In this document: positions 1 through 12,474 of the stretch, one piece after another
Layout of the letters: each line of letters begins with the position of its first letter
Numbering within the stretch: position 1 is the stretch's first letter
DNA from: Apostichopus japonicus
Taxonomy: Eukaryota; Echinodermata; Holothuroidea; Aspidochirotida; Stichopodidae
NCBI RefSeq assembly: GCF_037975245.1
Contig: NC_092562.1
Location: 28,163,554-28,227,553 of the forward strand
Reading direction: 5' to 3'
Length of the DNA: 64,000 nucleotides
Position numbers and translations under genes: made by a program
Notes under the pieces: generated by a model
Databases searched by the model: none
The model's input: only the letters and a program-made list of their open reading frames with translations
What the model was told of the DNA's origin: nothing

Positions 1-2198
1 TATACATAGTATACAGGAAAAAAAGAACAAAAAAGTCCAAAATTGTTAAGTTTTCCTATTGCGTTTTACATGTATTATATGTGATAAATACTTAACGTAT
101 TAACAGTTTCCTCCCCCTCTCCTCCTCAATTCCCCTTTGCACTCCCATGTACTGTTACTGTCACCATGATCCTCAATCATACTAGTGTTGATTATATAAC
201 CTCCAAGCTAGTATGCAGTCCTTATCTGACTTTTGTCTTTCTTTGAATGCTACCATTCAAGACTGTTTGCCCTTTGTGTGTACTTTGAATATATACTGTA
301 TGTATACTTTGTATGAACTTTTCCGTCGCTAACACTATTTAACAAAGGGCTGCACAAACCGGATCAACTTAAAAAATACACACTTGAAAATGTCACATGA
401 TCAGCTCTACAGCAGCATGTTGACAGTGCATACAGGTTTAGAAGCTTTAAATTTCCACAGTCACACAGTCACATGACCTTAGGCTTTTGCAGTTGAGGTT
501 TGAATGAACACTATTATCAACAATATAGGGAATCAGATTATAGTTCACATGACAATTTGCATCATCATGCATAGATACCGAATATGGCCTATTACCAAAA
601 AAACATTTTGCAGTTCATAGTTTCCAAACTGTCACATATGAGATGTACTCTTTGCATCATGTGTGCATGTATACTCATATGTTCTAGAGTAAATTACACC
701 TAAAATTGATGATAAAAGTAATTTACACCACTGCTGTGGGGTTTGGCACGATTTCTCAGCGCTTGAGGCGTAAAGTAGGATCGCGTGCATGACCAACAAG
801 GGCTATGCATCTACCACAGTGAATTATTTCAAAAGCAGTCACACGACCTATGACCTTAACAGAACTTAACTGATCAAGTTGGCAAAACCCAGCTAATAGA
901 GCATTCTGACAACAAGTTGTTGTGAGATCGAAAATGGGATATCAGTGTCACAAAGATATGATTATGAAATTTAAGTCTGGGCTTTTTTACTGTATCAGTG
1001 CAGAAGTAGAAATATCAACTCTACAGAAAAAAAGTGACATATCATAAATCATATATCATAAAAAAGTCATATATATTTTTTTATATGTTTTTGAAATACA
1101 TACTGCACTATGTATATCAGACATGTTTTCTATATATAGGCTCACAACCGCAAAAAACAAAAGTCAATTAATGATAGCCAATTACTCATGACAGTTGTTA
1201 TAAACCTTTCACTTCATCCACTGTAATATAACATGCACATTCCAGTGTAACCTTACAACAATTACAACTAGATACACGCAGAAGTGAGGAAATGTGACAA
1301 ATTTCCCAAATCCAAACATATTTCACCTAGATACAGGAAATGGGCTTCCATAACCAGATATGCCTGAACATAACTCTTATCATAAAACATAAAGAAAAAG
1401 AGTGCAAGGGATCATAATAAATTTAAGGAAAAATGTTAAAACAACCATCAGCCATCAGTACTTACTGGTACACGAAGGAGTGTTTATCGGGAGGGGGTGG
1501 GTAGAAGGTTGAAGGCAAAAAAGGTAAAAGGTGCAACAAGACAGTAACAAGAATGGTAGAATGAGAAGGAAGGGTAATGAACGGAGGGGCCGGTCATAGA
1601 GGGCGAACAGTGTTTAAAGGTTGCCAGGACATTCTAGACACGGTAGAACGTGGTGCTCAGGTAGTGAAAAAAAAAATCACTTTGTCCTTCCCTCAAGAGG
1701 GGACAATTTATCGAGAACAACGTACAGGATGCCTTTATGTACTTTGATATGACATCACACAGGTTGTCAAGGTAACTAAATATGGCAAAACCCTGTGATA
1801 TCGAAAACACCTAAATACTCATCTTTAATTGAAAGGAAATTCTGTGCATATTTAGCTTTCATTGCACAGCTTATAGTCAAATCTGTATAATTTCGCTATT
1901 CACAATACACTGATCGATTTTCTTAAATTTGGGTTTGTTTTGTTTACTAAAAGTATACCACCTACTCGGTATGGAGAATTATCTTAGTTTAAATAAGAGT
2001 TTAGTTTAATACTATAGGGTGAAAACATATGATATGATATTTTATATCAGCTTATAGGGTTGTAATTTCCATTTTTGTTTTTAAATTCTGGTCCTATCTC
2101 TCTCTCTCACCCTTGACCATCTTGCAGATAGTATTCCCTTTATTAATATGTTGAGAAAAATAGAAAAATTATCTTAAAAAAAATATGGATAGACTTAC
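1..2198 (-). other. Probable intron of the left-edge gene; no exon recognised
   Basis: This stretch follows the splice donor of the minus-strand exon ending at 2199, so it is inferred to be intron. It is AT-rich, with scattered TACTGTA-type words and no reading frame or repeat family that I recognise. The rest of the gene should lie beyond the left edge. I cannot exclude a short exon hidden here. Confidence 0.45.
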
Positions 2199-2537
2199 CT
2201 CATTTGATCGAACAGAAAAGTATCCATCCTTTTTCCAGTTCTTTGGTTCATAGGCAGGAGAAAGACTAATAGTGGCAGTTGCCACCGTTGTGGCATTTAA
2301 TAATTTGATATTACCTACTTGACTGCTATTTAAAAGGTGAGTTCTATTTTCATGAATACTTAAATTTCTTCCTATAGTCCTACTGGCATTAGTCACTTCC
2401 GGTTTATTCTGTTGTTCCACGAGTCTCTTTAAAGCACTCTTTGGATAATTTTCTTTCACAGTGTTCAGTTCCATAAAAAATACGAAGAAACATACTCCCA
2501 GAGAGCTGTAAAGAATCAGGAAGGCGAAATTCCGCAT
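2199..2537 (-). CDS. N-terminal exon of a type II membrane protein, probable ST6GalNAc-like sialyltransferase (partial gene)
   Basis: The exon encodes 113 codons from an ATG at 2537 to a strong donor (GAG|GTAAGT) at 2199/2198, phase 0. A pyrimidine-rich acceptor ends at 2544, leaving six bases before the ATG; the frame stays open upstream, so the true start could lie in an earlier exon. Residues about 4-22 are a hydrophobic signal anchor after a very short cytoplasmic tail, followed by a lumenal stem with five N-glycosylation sequons (N50, N58, N64, N70, N81). This is the layout of a Golgi glycosyltransferase stem. The exon ends D-G-Y-F-S-V-x-x-N-E. In the sialyltransferase at the right edge the matching exon ends G-Y-I-S-I-x-x-N-K, also phase 0, and vertebrate ST6GALNAC5 has a similar G-Y-I-S-V stretch just before sialylmotif L. 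The catalytic exons lie off the window to the left, so the family call is inference; another Golgi transferase is possible. Confidence 0.6.
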
Positions 2538-2777
2538 AAATGCCTGCCGGAGAGAAAAGAAAAAACATGGATCAGATGTAGATGCATACATGTGTGCCCA
2601 AAATAAAGGATGAAAAAATATGTAATTCACATGTATACAGGTAAAGAGATGAAATCTAAAAAGCTGGATTTTGAAATTTCTCAACTTCTACAATCTCTGT
2701 TTAATCGATATAGTTCCTTTGGTTTCTAATGGATAGATCCAGGAAGTAGAGGGTGATGTCCCACACGAAGGGTCATT

Positions 2778-2822
2778 TGGGGTGGGGGTGGGGATTGGGT
2801 GGGGTGGCATTGGGGGTGGGGC
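2778..2822 (+). repeat. G-rich tract upstream of the left-edge exon
   Basis: Several runs of four to five G separated by one to three bases, able in principle to form a G-quadruplex. It lies about 240 bp upstream (minus-strand sense) of the exon acceptor, so probably in an intron or the promoter region. No function is shown. Confidence 0.5.
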
Positions 2823-3381
2823 AGAGTACAAGAAATGTTACCAGTAAGTAAATCTCTAATGCTACTGCTTAGTTTATCTTCTACGGACACAAAAAAGGAG
2901 GCGATTGAGAGAGACAAGGTTCTGATATATATACATAGCCAAATGTAAAAAGTTATGTTGTACGTGCATGATCACAAGACCTAGAACGCTACTAAGATTA
3001 TAACACTGGGAATCCCCTTTTAATACATTCCGGCACATTCTCTGAACACGACAGTGTTTGCTGCAGTGAGGGATCTTCTGTGAAAGGCTACCTGTGATTA
3101 CTAGAACTTCATCATCATATCAATCATGTATAACCAAAGGAACATTAGAAGCTAATACCACTGTGAATATATATATTAAACTGTAGATTTTCAATATATA
3201 CATATATATCCTTGTCACTTTCGGTGATCATGCACTGAAGAAGAGCTAGTTTTGCTCGAAAGCTCTGCATAAACCAAACATTGGCTGTTTTACCTCCAAT
3301 CACTTACCTAATTATTGTACCTCACTCGAGATCAAGCCTTTATCTAAATGCAGCATAGTTGTTTAACAGTTTTACTGTTAT

Positions 3382-3431
<50 letters not shown>

Positions 3432-4541
3432 TGTATGATGTCTTGCATTGCACTAGTGTATCATCGCTTGACAAGCGGATCTGTCCACGAAACTCTTAGT
3501 AGCGAAGCAATGAATTGCTAGTCTGGAATATACTGCAAACTTAAGGTGATATAGATGCTACCATAATTTGCCACAGATGTGCATAATAACGTATTGAATA
3601 CATATTTTTTTAACTAAGCGGCTTTGTTGTTTATTCTATACAGCAAGGCTGTTACTTTTTTAATAAGTACGTAAAAACGTTTAAAAGTAGTGCAGGGAAT
3701 AAAATCAACCAGCTAAATCAAATCTGCCAGAGCCTGCATTATATAGACCTGTTGCAGGCACATCAATGAAAACATACAGTAGTAAAGTCACAACTTATAT
3801 GTAAAGAATATTAGTCACTTGTTAAATTTCTATTCCAACATTGATCAGTGTTAACTATGTATCTCTAAACTCCAATATGGATAAAAAACGATTTCTCTCA
3901 CTGCCAAACAGGCATATTATACTCTGAAGGGCTTAATTTAAGTTCATAGGAGATTTATCACATGTCAGTTTCGAGTATGTCAAGTGTGATAAACCATTAC
4001 TTGAACATAAATTATGTGTTGCAATATTTTGAAACTGCTGTGCTTCCTTAGTTGAGTGGCCAGATTTACTACTGCATAATTGGCTAGATCTTCTCAACTA
4101 TACAATTCACACATATATACTGTATCATGATGATACATGGTATCAATCAGCAAAATGCAGCAATCAAACTTCCAAATCTTTATACTATCTTAATAACTCT
4201 ATAGACTATTTTAATTCCTTCTCCCTTTTCCTTTCATAAGTAGAACACAGGTTTGGATGATTTAACAATTAAGCATTTTTCAGTGCAAAGTACATTGCAT
4301 TCTGTGTAAAGTCATCATAAGGTAAGCGCCCTAAATTTGAACATGTTGAAATAATTGCTGAAGGTTTTCCAAACAAAGTAAGTTTAAAGTATTCCAGACG
4401 AAAAACGAACAACAGAGCATTCTTTAGGCATGGTAGAACGAGAGTGCTAAGGTTAGTTTTGTAGAAAAAAAGGATCAGGAGGAACACTCTAGTCCCAATC
4501 AAGGACCCTATAAGAGAGAAAAAAACTGAAGACACAAACAC
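2823..4541. other. Non-coding span with possible Penelope-like 3' debris and an (AT)n tract
   Basis: Around 3215-3300 there is a stretch reading 'gatcatgcactgaagaag' followed by 'gctcgaaagctctg'. It resembles the 3' ends of repeated elements, possibly Penelope-like; part of it recurs near 14345. At 3384-3429 there is a (TA)n microsatellite. The part near 4270-4541 is probably the 3' region of the LINE remnant next to it. No gene is seen. Confidence 0.35.
3384..3429. repeat. (TA)n microsatellite
   Basis: An uninterrupted TA dinucleotide run of about 46 bp, directly visible. Confidence 0.95.
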
Positions 4542-4916
4542 TCAGACCCGATTACAATGCTTAAAGTGCTTGTCCAAAGCATTCTTAAACCCATTCACAC
4601 TACTTGCAAGTAAAACTTTCTCAGTCAAACGGTTCCACTCTTTCACAACCCCTATTAGAAAAAAAGTTATGCCGATTATTAATCCTACTTAGTGACTTTT
4701 GGAGTTTAAGACAATGACCTCTGGTACAACTACTATTTAATAATTTTGATTAATTTTAAATTTGCTAATAGCAAACATGAAAAAGTCAGTGAAGGATAAA
4801 TTGTCAAAACCATACACAATCTTGAAAACCTGAATCAAGTCCCCACGTAACCTCCTAAGCTCCAGTGTGGTGAGCTTCAACAGTTGTAACAAAGGAACAC
4901 TCTTTAAGGATTTTGG
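4542..4916 (-). pseudogene. Remnant of LINE (CR1/L2/Jockey-like) reverse transcriptase C-terminus
   Basis: On the minus strand a frame reads L-L-K-L-T-T-L-E-L-R-R-L-R-G-D-L-I-Q-V-F-K-I, then V-Y-G-F-D-N. This is the conserved block just after the catalytic domain of CR1/L2/Jockey-type LINE reverse transcriptases. After a stop and frame changes, the typical downstream block (F-F-x-x-R/G-V-V-x-E-W-N-R-L, then S-V-N-x-F-K-N-A-L-D-K) follows and ends in a TGA at 4544. The upstream catalytic part is missing: homology stops near 4916, where a dispersed motif (GGAGACAGGTAAGCGAGG) begins. The copy is broken by stops and is surely inactive. Confidence 0.8.
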
Positions 4917-4945
4917 GGAGACAGGTAAGCGAGGAGCGCAGTAAA
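4917..4945 (+). repeat. Dispersed GGAGACAGGTAAG-type motif, copy 1
   Basis: The motif GGAGACAGGTAAGCGAGG recurs with small changes at 5462-5491, on the minus strand at about 14047-14080, and partly at 13979-13992, 15548-15580 and 15926-15955. Here it forms the edge of the LINE remnant. It is probably a terminal piece of a DIRS-like or other mobile element; the family is not proven. Confidence 0.5.
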
Positions 4946-5424
4946 CTATATAAACCCAGCCTGGGAGGTGTTGAGGGAGGGAGGGAGGAAGGTATTAGTT
5001 AAGGGTACTGAAGGAGTGTACCTGAAAGAATATGGAGACTAATAATGTTATTTCTAAAGTGAAACATACAGCTAAAGAGTCCCATGGAGCCCACACACTG
5101 TGCAAACACGTGAAGGTATGTATCTACCATAGGAAACTTATAATATGTTCAGATCTTTCAATAGAAAGGAAATCTGAACTAGGCTGGAAATGTGCTGGAA
5201 TATGACCTTCAATGATTGAGGTGACCTTTCAGGGTCGAGGGCTCTTTGTTACACATATTCTGGTAAAAATGGCAAGATTTGATGACTATTCCACATTAAA
5301 CGTTGGGAAAAGAAAATCTGAACACAAAGACATGGTTAACTCTCTTGGATATGAGGGTGGTAGCTAGATTATCTGACTGTTTCACACTAGGATGCTTACA
5401 GGGCATATAGCTTAACCTCTGCAA

Positions 5425-5515
5425 TCTTCCTTACAAGTGATGATGAGGGTGCTAAGGTTGTGGGAAGACAGGTAAGCGAGGAGCGAAGTAAATTCTTCCT
5501 TACAAATGATGATGA
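5425..5515 (+). mobile_element. 47-bp cassette flanked by 22-bp direct repeats
   Basis: A 22-bp sequence at 5425-5446 is repeated at 5494-5515 with one mismatch. Between them sits a 47-bp segment containing GCTAAGGTTGTGGGAAGACA and then GGTAAGCGAGGAGCGAAG. The same segment (minus orientation) lies at about 14047-14090 beside the palindromic recombinase unit. The layout looks like an insertion with a long target duplication, or a solo terminal repeat left after recombination. Confidence 0.5.
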
Positions 5516-6079
5516 AATCATGTTCACACACAACCAGGCCTTTGATTGAGGATGTAGGCTGTACTGTAGTGCAATCAAGTCAAAGTTACGTTCATATTCA
5601 TATCATATGTGTGCCTGTGCCTGTGTGTGCATACATGGCTAATTTATTTCATTTCGACAATCATTTATGAAAATTGAGAGAAACAACCCTGTAATTAATT
5701 GTTGCTGCTCTGATTCACAATGGGAATCAAGTTTTACTTTTCAATTCTTCAACAATCAAGTGTCTAGCATTTTGCTCATGAGAGTCGTCATGGAAACCAA
5801 TCTGAAGAGTCCCCTTCAATGTAGAATGCGAGGAGTATAATTTGAGATGCTAGCTCTTAGCATTAATTTCAGGACTTCCCATACATTATATGTTAATCTC
5901 ATGGGAGTTGTTGTTCATAGGACATACTGTACAGCATAGGCCTACAGTATACTGCAGGTATCTAATGTTCTGCAGTATGTATATTAATAGCTCCTGCTCA
6001 GAACAGGCATTCTGAGAAATATCAAGTGCTGCCGGGATATAAAGACTTATTAATTTCTTGATTACAATTTCTGCAATAC

Positions 6080-6590
6080 ATCCCAGAGTTGCCAATAGCG
6101 ATACATCTATAGATAGAGTTACCTACAGAGATACATCCTAGAGTTACCTATACATCTCTGAGTTGCCAATAGCGATACATCCTAGAGTTATCTATACATC
6201 CCAGAGTTACCCCTAGCGATACATCCCAGAGTTGTCTATAGCAATACATCTTAGAGTTACCCATGGCGATACATCCCAGAGTTGGCTAAAGTGATACATC
6301 CTAGAGTTACCTATATATCCCAGAGTTACCCCTAGCGATACATCCCAGAGTTGTCTATATAGCCATACATCTTAGAGTTACCCATGGCGATACATCCCAG
6401 AGTTGGCTACAGTGATACATTCTAGAGTTACCTATATATATCCCAGAGTTATCCATAGCGATAAATCCCAGAGTTGCCTATAGCGATACATCTTAGAGCT
6501 ACCCATGGTGAAACATCCCAGAGTTACCAATAGCGATCCATCCTAGAGTTACCCATAGTGATATATCCTAGAGTTACCTAAAGTACGTCC
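6080..6590 (+). repeat. Degenerate ~25-bp minisatellite
   Basis: About 20 diverged copies of a unit built from 'agagttacc', 'atagcgatacatcc' and variants. Many copies are shortened or merged. There are no unique spacers between units, so this is not a CRISPR-like array. No coding sense is apparent. Confidence 0.9.
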
Positions 6591-8369
6591 AACAGACTTT
6601 GCATACTGCTACTGACAGGCTGTAATGAGAGGTACATACATCCATTATGCGCAGATGTTTATAAACATCTAGGCCTAATCAGTACTGTGCATATATGCCA
6701 TATATAAAAAAAAATCCCAGTGCTGCATATTACATTTGTTGTACTTCTTCACACCTACACTTGGTCACCAATCCTGTTATTGTTGAGAATCCTGTGGGAA
6801 TCTACTGTACTATAGGCTTAACTGAACTGCAGGTTGCTAAACTTTGCACATACATGTACGTACTGTATGTGTGCATCTCGTTATGCTTTTATTAATGTAT
6901 TCATCAAAATTTGCATACATTTATATCACAAAAAGTGGGGGGTAATTGTGGGAGGTGTGGGGGAAGAATGCAAAGTGGGTAGAATGTCGCTTAGTGATTT
7001 TAACTTAAACTGGCGTTTGAATCTGTTTACAGAAATGCGTTGATGAAGCTTTGAAACCCTTTCACCACACTGAACCTGCACACACAATTAAGTTTGTAAT
7101 TTATTTTCAAACCAACAATTATAGCAGAAAATGAAAAGAGTAAATTTACAGTATAATTATTGTTTGTTAATTTCTAAGTCAGCCACACTTGGTATTAAAA
7201 CATGGATGATTTACATTCATTCCTAGTTTTATTGTATTAAAGTATCATACCTGTTCACCCAGCTGTCTGCATGGTTAGAGATTCCTTACTTTAAAACTAT
7301 AGTAAATATTTATCATTGAATTCAATTGTTCTCCAGGGCACATCATGAAAATATTCTTACCCTTCATACTGTACTGTACATGCAGAGATGTATAATGCCC
7401 TCCGGGACTTAATATCAAACCTACAGCATACCGTGCACATGTGCTGCAGCTACATGTGTAGCTGCAGAGAATTGCATGTGGACATACAGGTTTACAAAAG
7501 TAATTGCAAATGTGAGACAAACGGAACATATATTTCACGCAGCAGGTTCAGCTACATGTAAATGGAAGTTTTCAATGCCAGTCACTTTAGACTGCCCAAC
7601 ACACAAATCCATCAGGATACTATTTGCAACAGCTACAGTAGCAACCATGCACACAGAAGCAACAACAGAAGCCCATCAAAATAACCTATCACATTCCTCC
7701 AACCATATAGACTTTAAACAAGATATTATTGTAACAAAAGATTGAGGAAGGATGAGCTAATGTTTTTGACATTTTCACCTGACTGCATACATTCCTGATG
7801 TTAGAACCTTGCCCATGATAATTCAGCTTGGCTTGCAATATCAAATATTGACCTTAACAGGAAAGGCATTAAGGTAATATTGAGGGTGCATTCTTTAATA
7901 TGTTAAACACTAATGTCAGTCTACCTAGAGACAAAACAACACAAACAGGTCTCAGAATGATGAACAGGGATTGAAAACACTGGTTGATCAGGATTATGGG
8001 TACTTCCCCGGATACCAAGCACTAGGTCAGTCCGGATGTAGATTAATACGCAGAGGTTAAAATCACATTGTCCTTCTTTTAACATCAATTGTCTGCTGAA
8101 CAGCTGATAATGTAAAGCGTTGCCAGAGATCTCTTGCTACCATTGAGGTGTATACTGTACGTTTCTACTTAAATGTCAATATTTTACAGAGTTCTTTTTC
8201 ATGATGTTAAACATTTACTGTACAACCCAAAGCAAATAAATACAGTTAATGTGTGAATGTGTCCTATGAGATCCAAATAGATCAAGTTAGCAGGAACCAT
8301 AGATTTCAACGACTAGTTTTGATAGCAATGGCTACTTCTCCTCAATCTGTACATGTACAGTATGTGTTT
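6591..8369. other. Non-coding span; one short perfect palindrome
   Basis: I see no gene. At 7444-7467 an 11-bp arm (CTGCAGCTACA) is followed after TG by its exact reverse complement. The rest is AT-rich unique-looking DNA. Confidence 0.5.
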
Positions 8370-8407
8370 AAGCATGGAGCTATAAACCAGTTTATAGCTC
8401 CATGCTT
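8370..8407. repeat. Perfect 18-bp hairpin with 2-nt loop
   Basis: AAGCATGGAGCTATAAAC at 8370-8387 is followed by CA and then its exact reverse complement at 8390-8407. It could be the seam of a foldback element or simply a short palindrome. The loop is too short for a canonical microRNA precursor. Confidence 0.85.
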
Positions 8408-8536
8408 TAAGCCAATTTACTTGTTATGAGTATGCATCACTTTGTCTCCAGTTGAGCGCTGACATTTTTTATGACCAAACACAGTTAAAGGAAACCTGAT
8501 AGCTGAGAAGCAATTTTGTTGACAATGTAGTTGTGT

Positions 8537-8780
8537 GTGCCTCTATCATTCTCTAGTCGACAATAATGTATGCACAAATATGCTTCAGAGTTTTATTAGT
8601 TATACCTACATAGGTGCCTCTATAATACTCTAGTTGACTATGATTTATGCACAGATATGCTTCAGAGTTTTATTAGTTATACCTACATAGGTGCCTCTAT
8701 AATACTCTAGTTGACTATGATGTATGTATATATATATGCTTCAGAGTTTTATTAGTTATACCTAAATTGGTGCCTCTATG
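8537..8780 (+). repeat. 77-bp tandem repeat, three copies plus a partial
   Basis: Units start at 8537, 8614, 8691 and 8770 with GTGCCTCTAT and include 'gcttcagagttttattagtt'. Copies 2 and 3 are nearly identical; copy 1 is more diverged. No coding sense. Confidence 0.9.
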
Positions 8781-9387
8781 TACATTGGACGAATTTTAAC
8801 ACCTACAGACGCGATACAAGTGTCTTGCCAAACAATTGGTGACATGCCTCCCGTATCGGCCAAACACAGCTGTAATTTTACAGGTCAATATTTAATTGTG
8901 TTGATTTGGGTACAGGTAGTAGGTACACATACCGCAGTGCAGTGCATATCCCTGCATGCATTTATGTACTGTACACTACCAGGGACCCTTACACATTCTA
9001 TCCTATTGCAGTAGTTTTTTTTTTATGTAGAATATACTGTGTCCTCACATTTACCGTCACAGTTTTGAATAGTTCATCGCCAATGTTTTGAAATAGCTGA
9101 AATTTCCTTAGACTGGTAAATACCTAGGTGGAATAACTGAGGTAAAGGTTGCATTTAGCTGTGACTGAAAGGTCAGCCATATCATCTCCACATTTTTACC
9201 AGGATTGCTGTAAAAAGGTTGCTTTCTAAGGTTTCTGCAAACTACAGGAATTCTACCCCAGGTGGAGGAAATTCTAATGTACCTAACTAAACGATGACAC
9301 CCAGATGCTACAGGATATACCTGTATAGACTCTGAGAGAGTATAACATAAAGCTCTCAGACTCAAAGTAGCAATGTTCAACAAACAT

Positions 9388-9733
9388 TTAAGGTCTCTCT
9401 ATTATAATTGTTTTGATAAAACTGAGTTATTGCTAAAAAGTTTGAGTGACCAATTTTGGTATGTCTAGTAATATTTTTTTGTGGGGGGGATGGGGATGGG
9501 TGTGTGGGAAATGGCAAGGGGGGAGGGCATTGTAGGTTCAAGTCAGCAAGTGGCAACAACAGAAATTTAAGGCCTCTTAATTATAATTTTTTTGAAAAAA
9601 CTGAGTTATTGCTAAAAGTTTGAGTGACCAATTTTGGTATGTCTAGTAATATATATATTTTTTTTTTGGGGGGGGGGATGGTGGTGGGATAAATGGCAAG
9701 GGGGGAGGGTATTGTAGGTTCAAGTCAGCAAGT
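9388..9733 (+). repeat. 179-bp tandem duplication
   Basis: Two copies start at 9388 and 9567 with TTAAGG and share 'actgagttattgctaaaa', a G-rich tract and 'ggttcaagtcagcaagt'. They differ mainly in homopolymer lengths. Confidence 0.85.
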
Positions 9734-10099
9734 AGGATATAAATTGAGTCTGCAAGTTAACTTTGTTGTTGTACCAGTAAAAAATATTCTACCGCTCAAT
9801 AAATCCGGCAATCAAATTAATTCCTCCACCAGTTTAAACAGATAAAATAACGACAAAGGAATTTGCAAGACTAGAGATCTACTTCCCTCTTGAGGTCTAA
9901 AACTTATAATACAGTAACTTATAATAACATTGTTAAACACAGAGCAGTGAGAGACAGGCAATTATATAGGCAGCCCATACTAAATGTAAGAGAGTAATAT
10001 ATTGTTTTGCAGTTAATTTGCTATTAAACATTTGTCAATTTTACCTATCACAAGCAAGCACAGAAGGGGTTATACGACTCTACATTTAATGATTAAAAT

Positions 10100-10486
10100 G
10101 TTGCTACAATTTTTCCGACATTAACATTAACAACTGGCGCTGGACAAACCCTGCTGTTTATTACCCTGAATGTTTTTGAGAGCATACTATATGTTTTGAT
10201 AGTCTTATTGTTGCTTATTTTTGGCTGTAATAGTTTAGTATTTTTGTTTTATTGTATGCTGTCATATTTTATTGCTTTCGTCTTTAATTTCTGAATTTTA
10301 TTGTTTTTAATTATTATTATTACGTTATTTATTTCTGTAATTCTTAGGATGCAATATTTTTAGACTGTAATATTTTTAAGCTGTCATATTTTTTTAAGTT
10401 GTATTATTTTATGCGATTCTGTGAAGTGCTTGAGATCATTCTTTTGATGTAAAGCGCTATATAAGAATAAATTATTATTATTTATA
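10100..10486 (+). mobile_element. LINE-type 3' end with ATT-rich tail
   Basis: A T-rich segment ends in 'gtaaagcgctatataa' followed by 'gaataaattattattattt'. This GCGCTATATAA-plus-(ATT)n ending is a familiar 3' end of CR1/L2-like LINEs and their SINEs in marine animals. No reverse-transcriptase coding remains, so the copy is 5'-truncated. Confidence 0.6.
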
Positions 10487-11455
10487 TATACGCAGTACAC
10501 GCCAGTAAGGTACATATATACAAACTATGACAGTAGCGCAGTAATATTTAAAGAGTTGAAAGCGACGACCAGGACGACGACTCCTCACACGGCAGTATAA
10601 ACTGGCATTAGTTCTGCCTCATAGGTGCTTCTGATGAACCCTACAGGTCGAACCATTAAAAAGCCAGCCAGCCGTGCGGTGGTGTGAAATGCATACTGAA
10701 AATTTAACGAGGGAAACAAACACCTGGAGATAACAAACGACCGAATATGTCTTAAACATCGATGTCAATGCCCCGAAAAACCATCTCGTATATTGTTGAG
10801 AATATGGGGAGCCTGTGTGTTTGAGTGTCTCTTAGTTGTATGTCAAAAGGATAGACGGTCGAAGAAGCTGATTCTTTCAGATTCAAAACAACAAGAGTAG
10901 ATTGACAGCCGTATGAAAAGTGCCAGGATATCCCCGTACGTCAAATTGCATTATGAGGGGGCTCGAGACAGCAAAGGGAAGCATATATACATAAAGGAAT
11001 GAGTAAATTATCATTAAACTGAGGGGCTATAACTGAGGCAATTAAAGGGAAGTTATTATGCAGAATTTTATACTTAGGGCTAGCAGATACACAATATGGA
11101 AGAAAGTAGGAAAAAATGTTGTTACTTCTGTTGACAACAGCTTATTAAAACTGCATTACTGGTGATGATTTACTAATTATTATGATATTTTTTAAATTTA
11201 GGGGGGGAAGGGAACAATGGGCAATTACTGTAAATTTACATAACAATTAGCAGTGGGTACAGTATGTGGTAATTTTAATGTTGTGCAGTAGCACAGTTCA
11301 TTGTCACACTGGCCATGTATCCCATCAGCACCTATACATGGGCCAATTTTTAAGGATTTGCTTGTGGTCAGAATACCAGGTCTTTGTAGGTATTGGTGGT
11401 TTGAACGGCAAATTTGGTTGTCCGCAAAAAAAAAAGTTGCGAAATAACAAAAAAT
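10487..11455. other. Non-coding span, nothing recognised
   Basis: Unique-looking sequence with no gene, RNA or repeat family that I can support. Confidence 0.4.
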
Positions 11456-11690
11456 TACCAATATGTACACAGTAGGAGAGATGTGTAGGTTTGGTGAATA
11501 GAACACCATATCTACACTGTAAATGTGTAGGTTTGGTGAATAGAACACCAATATGTACACTGTAGGAGAGATGAATAGGTTTGGTGAATAAAACACTGGT
11601 CAATATATAACACTGTAGGAGAGATGTGTAGGTTTGGTGAATAGAACACCAATATATGTACACTGTAGGAGAGATGGGTAAGTTTGGCTA
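11456..11690 (+). repeat. ~48-bp tandem repeat, about five copies
   Basis: Repeats of 'accaatatgtacactgtagg' plus 'agagatgtgtaggtttggtg' with small length changes. A diverged partial copy lies near 11787-11820. Long open frames on the minus strand across this span are products of the periodicity. Confidence 0.9.
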
Positions 11691-12474
11691 AATTCAGTTT
11701 GGTTATGTCCAAAGTGATCAATGAATACGATTGGAGGGTTGATATCATTTTAATGATTTTACCATAGATGTGGGGAATAACAAAAAATGACCAATATGTA
11801 CATTATAGGAGAGATGTGCAGATAGAGATGGATAGGATTGGATCAGGGTGATATCAATTCAATGATCTTACCTATCTGGGGGTTACGATGAAATCTGAAT
11901 TTGATGTAGAAGACTAGTCGACAACTACCTCAAGCAGACTTTGCAATGGTTGTCCAAACAGAAATTTGGACGTTCAAACTTTGTCGTGAATACAGTATAT
12001 GTGTCCATACTTGGACAAAATCATCTCAATAATAATTATTATTTTCAATGTCTTCTGCAGTTTTTTGTGTGTTTTTTTAATGTTGAGGTTCAATATATCT
12101 ATGTTACCAAACACTACATTATCTATGTACAGTATTTTGCTGCCTCAAACCATCAACTCTCTCTCGTTCTTTCACACATCAGTGAAGCGGCTTCCATTTT
12201 CAAACCAAAATTTTTCCTTATATACCTCTCCCAATATTTTTTTTTTTTTTTTTTTCAGAATAGCTGAACTTTTTTCTGTGACACAGAAATGACTTTACTA
12301 AAATGAACCTTGCGTAAAGCCTCAAATCATTATCTTCCACAAAATACATTTCACATAAATTTGTGCACATGCACTGGTATACATACATAATATAATATAA
12401 GCAGTTGAGTGTGCAGAGAATGTACGGTACATATGGCATTATAACAGTGTAGCCATACTATACACTAGATGCAT

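Noticed and set aside
6080-6590. CRISPR-like array
   Set aside because: Units are contiguous with no unique spacers, and the genome is animal.
11225-11748. Overlapping frames on the minus strand repeating H-Q-T-Y-T-S-L-L-Q or similar
   Set aside because: They follow the 48-bp tandem repeat, whose length divisible by three keeps frames open.
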